A stretch of DNA of 14,208 nucleotides from Stenotrophomonas sp. (GTDB lineage: Bacteria > Pseudomonadota > Gammaproteobacteria > Xanthomonadales > Xanthomonadaceae): the NCBI GenBank assembly GCA_003510825.1, contig DOKO01000237.1, forward strand, positions 1-14,208, given 5' to 3'. Position numbers and translations under genes: made by a program. The notes under the pieces were generated by a model that made no database searches, was not told where the DNA came from, and saw only the letters and a program-made list of their open reading frames with translations. The stretch's first letter is position 1, and every line of letters starts with the position of its first letter. Below are positions 7,270 to 13,567 of this stretch, in pieces.

Positions 7270-8664
7270 TCAGGCCAGCACCTGGTAGCAGGGCTGGTAC
7301 TCACCGGAGATCTTCATCCGGCGCTGCTCGACGAAGGCGCGCAGCAACGCATCCAGGGCCTGCATCATGTCGGCGTCGCCGTGGATCTGGAACGGCCCGA
7401 ACTCCTCGATGCGGCGCATGCCGTCTTCCTTCACGTTGCCGGCCACGATGCCGGAGAACGCCCGGCGCAGGTCGGCCGCCAGCGCATGCGGGGCGCGGCC
7501 GTGGTGCAGGTCCAGCGCGGCCATCGCCTCGTGGGTCGGCACGAACGGCTGCTGGTACTCCCACGGGATCTCGATGGACCAGTTGAAGAAGAACGAATCC
7601 TTCTGCGCCAGGCGGTGCTCGCGCACCTGCTTGATGCCGCTGGCCATCTTGCGGGCCACCGCCACCGGGTCACCGATGATGATCTCGTAGCGTTCGGCCG
7701 CGGCATCGCCCAGGGTCAGGCGGATGAACCGGTCGATCTGCTCGAAGTACGGCGCGGCCACGGTCGGGCCGGTCAGGATCAGCGGGAACGGCAGGTCCTT
7801 GTTCTCCTCGCGCAGCAGGATGCCGAGCAGGTACAGGATCTCTTCGGCCGTGCCGACGCCGCCGGCGAACACGATGATGCCGTGGCCGATGCGGACGAAG
7901 GCCTCAAGGCGCTTCTCGATGTCCGGCATGATGACCAGGTGGTTGACGATCGGGTTCGGCGACTCGGCGGCGATGATGCCCGGCTCGGTCAGGCCGATGT
8001 AGCGGGTGACCGTCTTGCGCTGCTTGGCATGGGCGATCGTGGCGCCCTTCATCGGGCCCTTCATCGCGCCCGGGCCACAGCCGGTGCAGATGTCCAGGCC
8101 GCGCAGGCCCAGCTCGTAACCGACCTGCTTGGTGTACAGGTACTCGTCGCGGCCGATCGAGTGGCCGCCCCAGCAGACCACCAGGTTCGGGTCGCCCGGG
8201 TTGAGGATGCGCGCGTTGCGCAGCAGGCCGAACACCGCGTTGGTGATGCCTTCCGAGGACTCCAGCTCGGCCGCGTAGGCCGGGCCCATCTCGATGGCCA
8301 TGTAGGCCAGGTCGCGGACCACCGCGAACAGCAGCTCGGCCACGCCGCGGATGATCTCGCCGTCGACGAAGGCCATCGCCGGGGCGTTGACCAGGTCGAT
8401 GCGCACGCCGCGATCCTGCTGCGCCACCTGGATGTCGAAATCGGGGTAGAGATCACGCGCCGCGCGCGGATCGTCCGAGGCACTGCCACTGGTCAGGACC
8501 GCCAGCGCGCAGCGGCGCAGCAGCTCGTGCATGCCGCCACCGGAGGCATCGCGCAGGCGCGCGACCTCGGCCCGCGACAGCACATCCAGCCCACCGCGCG
8601 GGTAGATCCGCGCATCCTGCACCGGCAGCGCGCGGGCTGCCTTTTCGTTCGTCGTCATATCCAA
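7270..8664 (-). CDS. ppnN: Pyrimidine/purine nucleotide 5'-monophosphate nucleosidase (LOG family)
   Basis: A 464-residue protein closely resembling E. coli PpnN (YgdH, about 454 residues) over its full length. PpnN cleaves nucleoside monophosphates to free base and ribose 5-phosphate, and in E. coli is activated by (p)ppGpp. Landmarks are VVCWGGHSI (162-170), ICTGCGPGAMKGPMKGA (192-208), MPDIEKRLEAFVRI (246-259) and the LOG nucleotide-binding motif GGVGTAEE (268-275). The C-terminal regulatory domain contains AFSGIVAGNVKE (402-413). The residue before the GG of the LOG motif is Ala267 where Pro is usual. Two starts compete: TTG at 8664, seven bases after AAGGAAG, and ATG at 8658, thirteen bases after it. 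TTG is chosen for its spacing; the ATG form is two residues shorter. The gene is monocistronic, followed by tandem hairpins. Confidence 0.93.
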   Translation of the reverse strand: MDMTTNEKAARALPVQDARIYPRGGLDVLSRAEVARLRDASGGGMHELLRRCALAVLTSGSASDDPRAARDLYPDFDIQVAQQDRGVRIDLVNAPAMAFVDGEIIRGVAELLFAVVRDLAYMAIEMGPAYAAELESSEGITNAVFGLLRNARILNPGDPNLVVCWGGHSIGRDEYLYTKQVGYELGLRGLDICTGCGPGAMKGPMKGATIAHAKQRKTVTRYIGLTEPGIIAAESPNPIVNHLVIMPDIEKRLEAFVRIGHGIIVFAGGVGTAEEILYLLGILLREENKDLPFPLILTGPTVAAPYFEQIDRFIRLTLGDAAAERYEIIIGDPVAVARKMASGIKQVREHRLAQKDSFFFNWSIEIPWEYQQPFVPTHEAMAALDLHHGRAPHALAADLRRAFSGIVAGNVKEDGMRRIEEFGPFQIHGDADMMQALDALLRAFVEQRRMKISGEYQPCYQVLA

Positions 8665-8671
8665 CTTTTCG

Positions 8672-8678
8672 CTTCCTT
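8672..8678 (-). promoter_or_regulatory. Ribosome binding site of ppnN, favours the TTG start
   Basis: AAGGAAG on the minus strand is seven bases before TTG (8664) and thirteen before ATG (8658). Normal spacing favours the TTG codon. Both codons lie in the GTTGGATATG segment that is complementary to the leader at 8738-8747. Confidence 0.55.
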
Positions 8679-8689
8679 CAAGGTTTCCG

Positions 8690-8717
8690 ACTGTACTGCC
8701 GCCCCCTTAAAAAGCAA
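8690..8717 (-). promoter_or_regulatory. Candidate ppnN promoter
   Basis: TTGCTT (8717 to 8712), a 16-base spacer and TACAGT (8695 to 8690) form a moderate sigma-70-like pair, with three and four consensus bases. The predicted start point would give a leader of about 20 bases carrying the AAGGAAG site. The -35 element lies in the T-rich tail of the hairpin at 8718-8740. It is one of two possible promoters for ppnN. Confidence 0.3.
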
Positions 8718-8740
8718 AACGGCCGGGAAACCCGACCGTT
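8712..8740 (-). terminator. Intrinsic terminator or attenuator upstream of ppnN
   Basis: On the minus strand AACGGTCGGG, loop TTT and CCCGGCCGTT form a 10-bp stem with one G-U pair, followed by TTGCTTTTT. This is the most classical intrinsic terminator in the window. It lies 54 bases before the ppnN start on the same strand, so it ends either a short RNA from about 8803 or acts as attenuator of a long ppnN transcript. The Oar gene upstream already has its own terminator at 8854-8886. Confidence 0.65.
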
Positions 8741-8803
8741 GGATATGTGCTGCCCGCGTTCGCCGTTCCGGGACCGCCAGGCGGCGTAGTGCGCCGCGCA
8801 CGA
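8712..8803 (-). ncRNA. Candidate short RNA or ppnN leader of about 92 bases
   Basis: A promoter-like pair at 8810-8838 would start transcription near 8803. The predicted RNA has a perfect 6-bp stem, GCGGCG-CACTA-CGCCGC (8797 to 8781), then a single-stranded stretch with CATATCCAAC (8747 to 8738), then the terminator stem ending near 8712. The CATATCCAAC segment is exactly complementary to GTTGGATATG (8665 to 8656), which holds both possible start codons of ppnN. It could act in cis on a read-through transcript or in trans as a small RNA. No known RNA family was recognised; this rests on structure and complementarity only. Confidence 0.3.
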
Positions 8804-8809
8804 GAAGGG

Positions 8810-8838
8810 ATGCTACGCCCCCGCCCGCACGCCCGCAA
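8810..8838 (-). promoter_or_regulatory. Candidate promoter of the short RNA or long ppnN leader
   Basis: TTGCGG (8838 to 8833), exactly 17 bases, then TAGCAT (8815 to 8810), with three and four consensus bases. The predicted start is near 8803, between the two terminator-like hairpins. Confidence 0.3.
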
Positions 8839-8853
8839 GGACTTTCGCCTGAA

Positions 8854-8886
8854 CGGAAAACGGCCGGGTTTCCCCGGCCGTTTCCG
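8854..8886 (-). terminator. Intrinsic terminator of the Oar-like receptor gene
   Basis: On the minus strand, 23 bases after the receptor stop, ACGGCCGGG and CCCGGCCGT pair around GAAA. AAA/TTT and CGG/CCG extend the stem with one bulge, and a TTTT run follows. Its stem is nearly the same as that of the hairpin at 8718-8740. Confidence 0.65.
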
Positions 8887-8909
8887 TGTGCAGCAACTAC
8901 GTCAGTTCA

Positions 8910-11900
8910 TCAGAACTGGTAGCGGAAGCCCAGCTGCAGCGACCACTGCGAGACACCGACGTCGAAGCCGTCTGCATCCGCGTTGGCCACGGTCGGGGCA
9001 TCGGCGCTGCGGTAGTTGTACACGTACTTGCCCTGGTACATGCCCTGCAGGGAGGCCACACGAGAATCGGCGAAGAAGCCGTAATCGTAGATGTTGCCCC
9101 ACTTCTTGTTCAGCATGTTGCCGACGTTCTGCACGTCCAGCCAGATTTCCGACTTGTGGCCCTTCATGAAGCCCGGCAGCTGCTGGCTGATGCGCAGGTC
9201 GAAGGTGTTGATCCAGCCGGTGCGGAACTGGTTGGCACCCGGCGTGGTGCCGGCGTACTTGGCCAGATCCGGGTTGGCAGCCAGCCATTCGAAGAAGCTC
9301 TTCTCCATCGCCGCATTGGCGGTGAACTGGCCGGAGTTGGACAGGGTGCCGAACAGCACGTCGCCCGGGCCCTTCGGCACGTAGAACAGGTCGTTGGCGC
9401 TGCGGCCGTCGCCGTTGGCGTCGTTGACGAAGACGTAGCTGTACGGACGGCCGCTGCGGCCTTCATACACCAGGCCGATCTTGGTCTCGTAGTCGCCGAA
9501 GAACTTGTGCTTCCAGTTCAGCGCGCCCGACAGGCGGTCACGGATCTGGTAGCGCGAGGTGTTCTCGGTTTCGCTGTTGGCGTCGAAGGCGTACTGGTAG
9601 TTCCAACCCGAGCTGGCGGTGGAGCTGGTCAGCGAGCCGACTTCGGTGGCGTCGGTGTAGGTGTAACCGATGTTCCAGGACCAGTCGCTACCTTCCGACC
9701 ACGGCTTGCTCAGCGACGCGGTGAACTGCGAGGTGCGGCCCTTGTCGGTGTTGCGGATCAGGTAGACATCGGCGTACTGGGCGCGGTTACGGCCAATGCG
9801 TGCGTCGTTCGTGCCCCAGGCGCCGACCTTGCTGGCGCTGTAGTACATGTCACGACCATCCGGACCCTGGTACTGCACCGGACCCAGGTTCAGGTTCTGG
9901 TAGTACAGGGCGTCCTTGACCTTGGTGACCAGCAGCTCGGCCGAAGCCACGATGCCGTACCAGGGGGTCTCGTGATCGAAGGCCAGGTTGGCCTTGTAGG
10001 TCGACGGCATGCGGAAATCGTTGCCGATGAAGTTCACGCTCTGCACGGCCGAGCCCGGGGCGGTCGGCACCGGCTGGCCGTCCTTGTCGGCGCTGAACTT
10101 CAGGTTCGGATCATAGGCCTTGATGCTGTAGACGTTGTTGTTGAAGCCAGTGCCCGAGTAGCTGTTGCTCAGCCACACCTGCGGCGAATCACCCTGGAAC
10201 AGGCCCACGCCACCACGCAGCTGGGTCGGACGCTCGGTGTCGAAGGTGTAGTTGAAGCCAACACGCGGCTGGATCAGGAACTTGTTGCTCAGCACCTTGC
10301 TGTTGTCGTAACCGAAGAAGGTCGACGCAGGCGCGTTGTAGGCCGGTGCCGGGCTGGTGTCCGCACGGTCAGCACGCAGGCCCATGGTCAGGGTCAGGTT
10401 GCTGTTGACGTACCAGGTGTCCTGCACGAACAGCGCCAGGTTGCTGTACTTGTACTGGGCCGGGATCGAACCGGGGCTACGCTCCGGCTTGTAGTCGTAC
10501 GTGCTCCAGATACCGTTGGCGAAGTTGTCCAGGCCGTAGAAGGTATAGGCGCCCCACGAGCTGGAGCCGAAGTAGTTGTAGATGTCGTTGGTGTCGTACG
10601 AACCACCGAACTTCAGGTCGTGGTCACCCAGGGTCCAGGTACCAGCGGCGTAGTAGTTCCACGCCTTGGTGTTCAGGATGTTGTCCTGCGAGTTGATCTC
10701 GGTACCCAGGTTCAGCGCGTCGCCTTCCGGCGAAACCGCGCTGCCACCGAAGAAGATGCGGATGCTGGGAGCGTTGGTGCTGACCGCACGGATGGCCGAG
10801 TACTCGCGGTACGAGGCCTTCAACTCGGTCGAGAAGGTATCGGTCCAGTCACTGAACAGCTGGGCGACGTAGCTCTCGTTGGTCTTGGCGTGCTGGTACC
10901 AGTACGAGCTCAGCGAGGCCTGACTGGTGGTCATGCCGTTGATGCGCAGCTTGCTCTGGTCGATCTTGCTGTAACGGATGTTGGCACGCTGGTTGTCGCT
11001 GATGTTCCAGTCCAGCTTCAGCGCGTACTCTTCCATCGAGGTGTCGCCGTTGCTCTCCAGGCCGCCGGCATCGAAGCCGTACACGTCCTGGGCAATCTGC
11101 TGCGCACGGGTCACGTCAGCCAGGGTGAACTGGCCATTGGCCTTGCCCAGCGGAGTGGAGGACAGGTCAGCACCCGGAGCGGCCTGCTCGAACTTCTCGT
11201 AGTTGGCGAAGAAGAACAGCTTGTCCTTGACCAGCGGACCACCCAGGGTCATGCCGTAGGTCTTTTCCTTGGTGAAGCCGTTGAACGGCTTGCCTTCCGG
11301 GTTGTCACCGAACCAGTCGCCGTCACGGTAGGTACCGTAGACCGAACCGTGGAATTCATTGGTACCGGACTTGGTCACCGCGTTGACGGTGGCACCGGCG
11401 GCAGCAGCGATGCTGACGTCGTAGTTGGACAGGTTGATGTCCAGCGCTTCGATGGCTTCCATCGCGACCGGCTGGCGGCGGGTCGGCATGTTGTTGCCTT
11501 CCAGGCCGAAGGTGTCGCTGGCCGAGACGCCGTCGATGTTGATCGAGTTGAAGCGCGGGTTCTGGCCACCGGCCGAGATCGAGCCCGAGGCGCGGTCGAT
11601 GAAGGTCACGCGCGGGTCAAGGCGCATCAGATCCTGGATGTTGCCGCCGATGGACGGCGCAACTTCGATCTGCTGCTGGCTGATGTTGGTGCCCGAGCCC
11701 ATCTTGGTGGAGCTGAACACTTCCGAGCCGCCGCCGACGGCGGTGACCTGCACGGTGTCCAGGTTGGTGGCAGCAGCCAGATCACCCGCCAGGGTGGCGT
11801 TGATGGTGCCGGTCTGGTTCACGCCCAGGTAGACGCCATCTTCGGTCTTGGTGCCTTCACCCGGCTTGGTGATGGTGATCGAGTACGGACCACCCACGCG

Positions 11901-12125
11901 CAGGCCGCGGGCGTTGTAGCGACCGGCCGCATCGGTGGTGGCACGCGAAACGGTGCCCGACTCGGTGTGGGTGATGGTGACTTCAGCGCCGGCGACGGGC
12001 TGGCCGGCGCGGGAGATCACCTGGCCGCCGACACCGGCAGAGGTGCTCTGGGCGAAGGCGGGGGCGGCGGCGAGTGCAGCCACGAGACCAAGGGTAAGCT
12101 TGGACATCCGGAGTGGGTGGGTCAT
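8910..12125 (-). CDS. oar: Oar-like TonB-dependent outer membrane receptor
   Basis: A 1071-residue outer-membrane protein. Residues 1-25 are a signal peptide ending APAFA before Gln26. A carboxypeptidase-regulatory-like beta-sandwich follows (about 30-112, with GQPVAGAEVTI and AGRYNARGL). LDTVQVTA at 122-129 resembles a xanthomonad TonB box. The plug covers about 130-260 (PRFNSINIDGVSASD, TKSGTNEFHGSVYG), and the remainder is the beta-barrel, ending in LQLGFRYQF with a terminal Phe for Bam insertion. This layout defines the Oar family, in which the Myxococcus protein is needed for export of the PopC protease; substrate and direction of transport are unknown here. The ATG at 12125 follows GAGG by ten bases and gives a clean signal peptide. 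An internal ATG at 12107 would remove six residues; upstream codons to 12254 lack a signal. The gene stands alone. Confidence 0.9.
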   Translation of the reverse strand: MTHPLRMSKLTLGLVAALAAAPAFAQSTSAGVGGQVISRAGQPVAGAEVTITHTESGTVSRATTDAAGRYNARGLRVGGPYSITITKPGEGTKTEDGVYLGVNQTGTINATLAGDLAAATNLDTVQVTAVGGGSEVFSSTKMGSGTNISQQQIEVAPSIGGNIQDLMRLDPRVTFIDRASGSISAGGQNPRFNSINIDGVSASDTFGLEGNNMPTRRQPVAMEAIEALDINLSNYDVSIAAAAGATVNAVTKSGTNEFHGSVYGTYRDGDWFGDNPEGKPFNGFTKEKTYGMTLGGPLVKDKLFFFANYEKFEQAAPGADLSSTPLGKANGQFTLADVTRAQQIAQDVYGFDAGGLESNGDTSMEEYALKLDWNISDNQRANIRYSKIDQSKLRINGMTTSQASLSSYWYQHAKTNESYVAQLFSDWTDTFSTELKASYREYSAIRAVSTNAPSIRIFFGGSAVSPEGDALNLGTEINSQDNILNTKAWNYYAAGTWTLGDHDLKFGGSYDTNDIYNYFGSSSWGAYTFYGLDNFANGIWSTYDYKPERSPGSIPAQYKYSNLALFVQDTWYVNSNLTLTMGLRADRADTSPAPAYNAPASTFFGYDNSKVLSNKFLIQPRVGFNYTFDTERPTQLRGGVGLFQGDSPQVWLSNSYSGTGFNNNVYSIKAYDPNLKFSADKDGQPVPTAPGSAVQSVNFIGNDFRMPSTYKANLAFDHETPWYGIVASAELLVTKVKDALYYQNLNLGPVQYQGPDGRDMYYSASKVGAWGTNDARIGRNRAQYADVYLIRNTDKGRTSQFTASLSKPWSEGSDWSWNIGYTYTDATEVGSLTSSTASSGWNYQYAFDANSETENTSRYQIRDRLSGALNWKHKFFGDYETKIGLVYEGRSGRPYSYVFVNDANGDGRSANDLFYVPKGPGDVLFGTLSNSGQFTANAAMEKSFFEWLAANPDLAKYAGTTPGANQFRTGWINTFDLRISQQLPGFMKGHKSEIWLDVQNVGNMLNKKWGNIYDYGFFADSRVASLQGMYQGKYVYNYRSADAPTVANADADGFDVGVSQWSLQLGFRYQF

Positions 12126-12229
12126 TTTTCGGTAGCCTCGATGCGAGTTGGCGATGGCGGAAAAAAAGCGCATCCAACCAGCCTTGCGGGCGGCTGACTG
12201 GACATTTATCTGGGGTTCCCTACCGTGAA

Positions 12230-12241
12230 CGGCAGCTGCCG
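12230..12241. promoter_or_regulatory. Perfect 12-base palindrome upstream of the Oar-like gene
   Basis: CGGCAGCTGCCG is fully self-complementary and lies about 105 bases before the receptor start, next to the TTAACAC repeats. It may be an operator or leader structure. Confidence 0.35.
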
Positions 12242-12247
12242 CAACGG

Positions 12248-12265
12248 TTAACACTAGATTAACAC
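12248..12265. promoter_or_regulatory. TTAACAC direct repeats, one helical turn apart
   Basis: TTAACAC occurs at 12248-12254 and again at 12259-12265, a period of 11 bases. On the minus strand this reads GTGTTAA-tcta-GTGTTAA. A weak promoter, GTCACA, 17 bases, TAATCT, overlaps the right-hand repeat on the minus strand (about 12287 to 12259), so a regulator bound here would sit at the -10 box of the Oar-like gene. The rest of 12126-12354 holds no ORF that I can support. Confidence 0.4.
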
Positions 12266-12323
12266 GCTACGCCTTCATTGTGACGGTTGTGCGACAAACG
12301 GCACGGGATCGCAACGAGATCGT

Positions 12324-12343
12324 GACGGAACCTTCATTCCGTC
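12324..12343 (-). terminator. Hairpin after the SDR gene, possible terminator
   Basis: GACGGAA and TTCCGTC form a perfect 7-bp stem around a 6-base loop, eleven bases after the stop codon of the SDR gene. No T-tract follows on the minus strand, so termination here would be weak. It may also separate the SDR transcript from the Oar promoter. Confidence 0.4.
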
Positions 12344-12354
12344 TTATCGTCCAG

Positions 12355-13131
12355 TTAACTGGCGACAGCAGTGTGACTGGCGTCAAGTACCTGCCCGCGC
12401 CACGGGGCGCCGGCGGCTGAAAGCAGCGCAACGGCCGCAGCGGCGGCCTTTTCCGGGCCTTGGGCGGCCGGATCCTGGTCAACTGAATAGGCGCGAGCCC
12501 GCAGTGCGGTGCGCAATGGGCCCGGATACAGGCCACTTACCCGGACGGGGGTACGGCCCAATTCATCGTGCAGGCTGGCAATCAGCCCCCGCAGTCCGTG
12601 CTGGGCCACGCCATAGCCGCCCCAGTAGGCCTGCCCCACCCTTTCCGGGGCGTCGACAGCGAACACCATCGCCGCATCTTCGCGCTGCTTCAGCAGCGGC
12701 AGGCAGGCCTGGGCCAGCCACGCCGGGGCAGTCAGGGTGACGTGCACGGCGCGGGCGAAACTGGCCGGGTCGGCCAGCTCGAAGGGGGTCAGGCCGGGAA
12801 AATGCGCGGCACAGACCAGCAGGCCGTCCAGCCGTCCCAGCTCACGCTGCAGGGCCTGGGCCAGTTCGGCATAGTCATCGGGGCCGGCACCTTCCAGATC
12901 CAGCGGATACAGCAGGGGCTCGGGACCCACGGCCTGCACCTGGGCGTAGACCCGATCCAGCCGGCGCGGCTTGCGGCCCATCAGCACCACGGTGGCCCCG
13001 GCTTCGGCAGCGGCCACGGCCGCGGCACTGCCCAGCCCACCACCGGCACCGGCGATGAGGACCACGCGATCCTGCAGGGGACGGCCATCGAGCGCCGCAC
13101 CGGTCGCCGACGTCGATGGCCAGGCACTCAT
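12355..13131 (-). CDS. YciK-like SDR family protein with a degenerate active site
   Basis: A 258-residue Rossmann-fold protein that aligns with E. coli YciK along its length. The cofactor loop AGAGGGLG (27-34) and the NADP-type start MGRKPRRLD (51-59) are present. The catalytic residues are not: at the position 13 residues before the active Tyr, where Ser is expected, there is Asp160; Tyr173 is kept, but the Lys of YxxxK is Gln177 (YGVAQ); and the NNAG-type Asn motif is CAAH (107-110). The frame is intact, so this is not a decayed gene; it may bind a dinucleotide without classical oxidoreductase activity, or use altered chemistry. Its ATG overlaps the stop of the upstream glutaredoxin as ATGA (13131-13128), so the two are translationally coupled. 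Physiological substrate unknown. Confidence 0.85.
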   Translation of the reverse strand: MSAWPSTSATGAALDGRPLQDRVVLIAGAGGGLGSAAAVAAAEAGATVVLMGRKPRRLDRVYAQVQAVGPEPLLYPLDLEGAGPDDYAELAQALQRELGRLDGLLVCAAHFPGLTPFELADPASFARAVHVTLTAPAWLAQACLPLLKQREDAAMVFAVDAPERVGQAYWGGYGVAQHGLRGLIASLHDELGRTPVRVSGLYPGPLRTALRARAYSVDQDPAAQGPEKAAAAAVALLSAAGAPWRGQVLDASHTAVAS

Positions 13132-13439
13132 CCCTGGGTGGCCTCTTCGACAATGCGCTTGAGCTCGCCGGCCTCGAACAGCTCCATGACGATGTCACAG
13201 CCGCCGATCAACTCCCCGTTGATGAACAGCTGCGGGAACGTCGGCAGGTTGGAGAAGCGCGGCAGGTTGGCGCGGATCTCCGGTTCCTCCAGCACGTTGA
13301 CCGTGCGCAGGGCGACGGCACCGGCGGCCATCAACGCCTGCACGGCACGGCTGGAAAAGCCGCACATCGGGTATTGCGGGGTGCCCTTCATGAACAGCAC
13401 GAGCGGGTAACGATCCACCTCGGCCTGGATTTGCTGCAT
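13128..13439 (-). CDS. grxD: Monothiol glutaredoxin, Grx4/GrxD type (CGFS)
   Basis: A 103-residue monothiol glutaredoxin. The active-site loop has Lys18, then PQYPMCGFSS with CGFS at 26-29; TFPQ (67-70) and GGCD (79-82) bind glutathione. Proteins of this class hold a [2Fe-2S] cluster between two monomers and glutathione, and deliver it to targets in iron-sulfur assembly and iron sensing, often with BolA; they act in the cytoplasm. It resembles E. coli GrxD but lacks the acidic C-terminal tail. ATG at 13439 is preferred, with GAGG ten bases upstream. GTG at 13448 with GGAG six bases upstream would add three residues. The 3' end overlaps the SDR gene by four bases. Confidence 0.92.
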   Translation of the reverse strand: MQQIQAEVDRYPLVLFMKGTPQYPMCGFSSRAVQALMAAGAVALRTVNVLEEPEIRANLPRFSNLPTFPQLFINGELIGGCDIVMELFEAGELKRIVEEATQG

Positions 13440-13475
13440 TACCGCCACACCTCACTCCTTGCTTCGCCGGACAAA

Positions 13476-13492
13476 CCGACCGCAGTGGTCGG
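13476..13492. promoter_or_regulatory. CCGACC-GCAGT-GGTCGG palindrome between grxD and sodB
   Basis: Perfect 6-bp arms around five bases, in the 128-base divergent intergenic region, 36 bases before grxD and 75 before sodB. It may be a shared operator or, on the grxD side, a leader hairpin. The sequence does not look like a Fur box. On the minus strand TACAAT (about 13520 to 13515) could be a -10 box for grxD, though no good -35 box was found. Confidence 0.35.
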
Positions 13493-13567
13493 CTAGACTG
13501 CCCACGGTAGCCGCCATTGTAAGCCGATGGAACCGGCTGCCGCCGTCCCCTGGCCACGAACCTGTCC

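Noticed and set aside
7252..8922. Open frame of 556 codons on the plus strand
   Set aside because: Antisense of ppnN, whose protein aligns with E. coli PpnN end to end.
8886..12197. Open frame of 1103 codons on the plus strand
   Set aside because: It mirrors the Oar-like gene along nearly its whole length. The composition is rich in Val, Ala, Gly, Arg and His with no domain, as expected for the antisense of GC-rich coding DNA.
12126..12254. N-terminal extension of the Oar-like receptor by 43 residues
   Set aside because: It would place the signal peptide internally; the ATG at 12125 has a GAGG site and a normal signal.
12568..13410. Open frame of 280 codons on the plus strand
   Set aside because: Antisense of the SDR and glutaredoxin genes; low-complexity composition and no motif.
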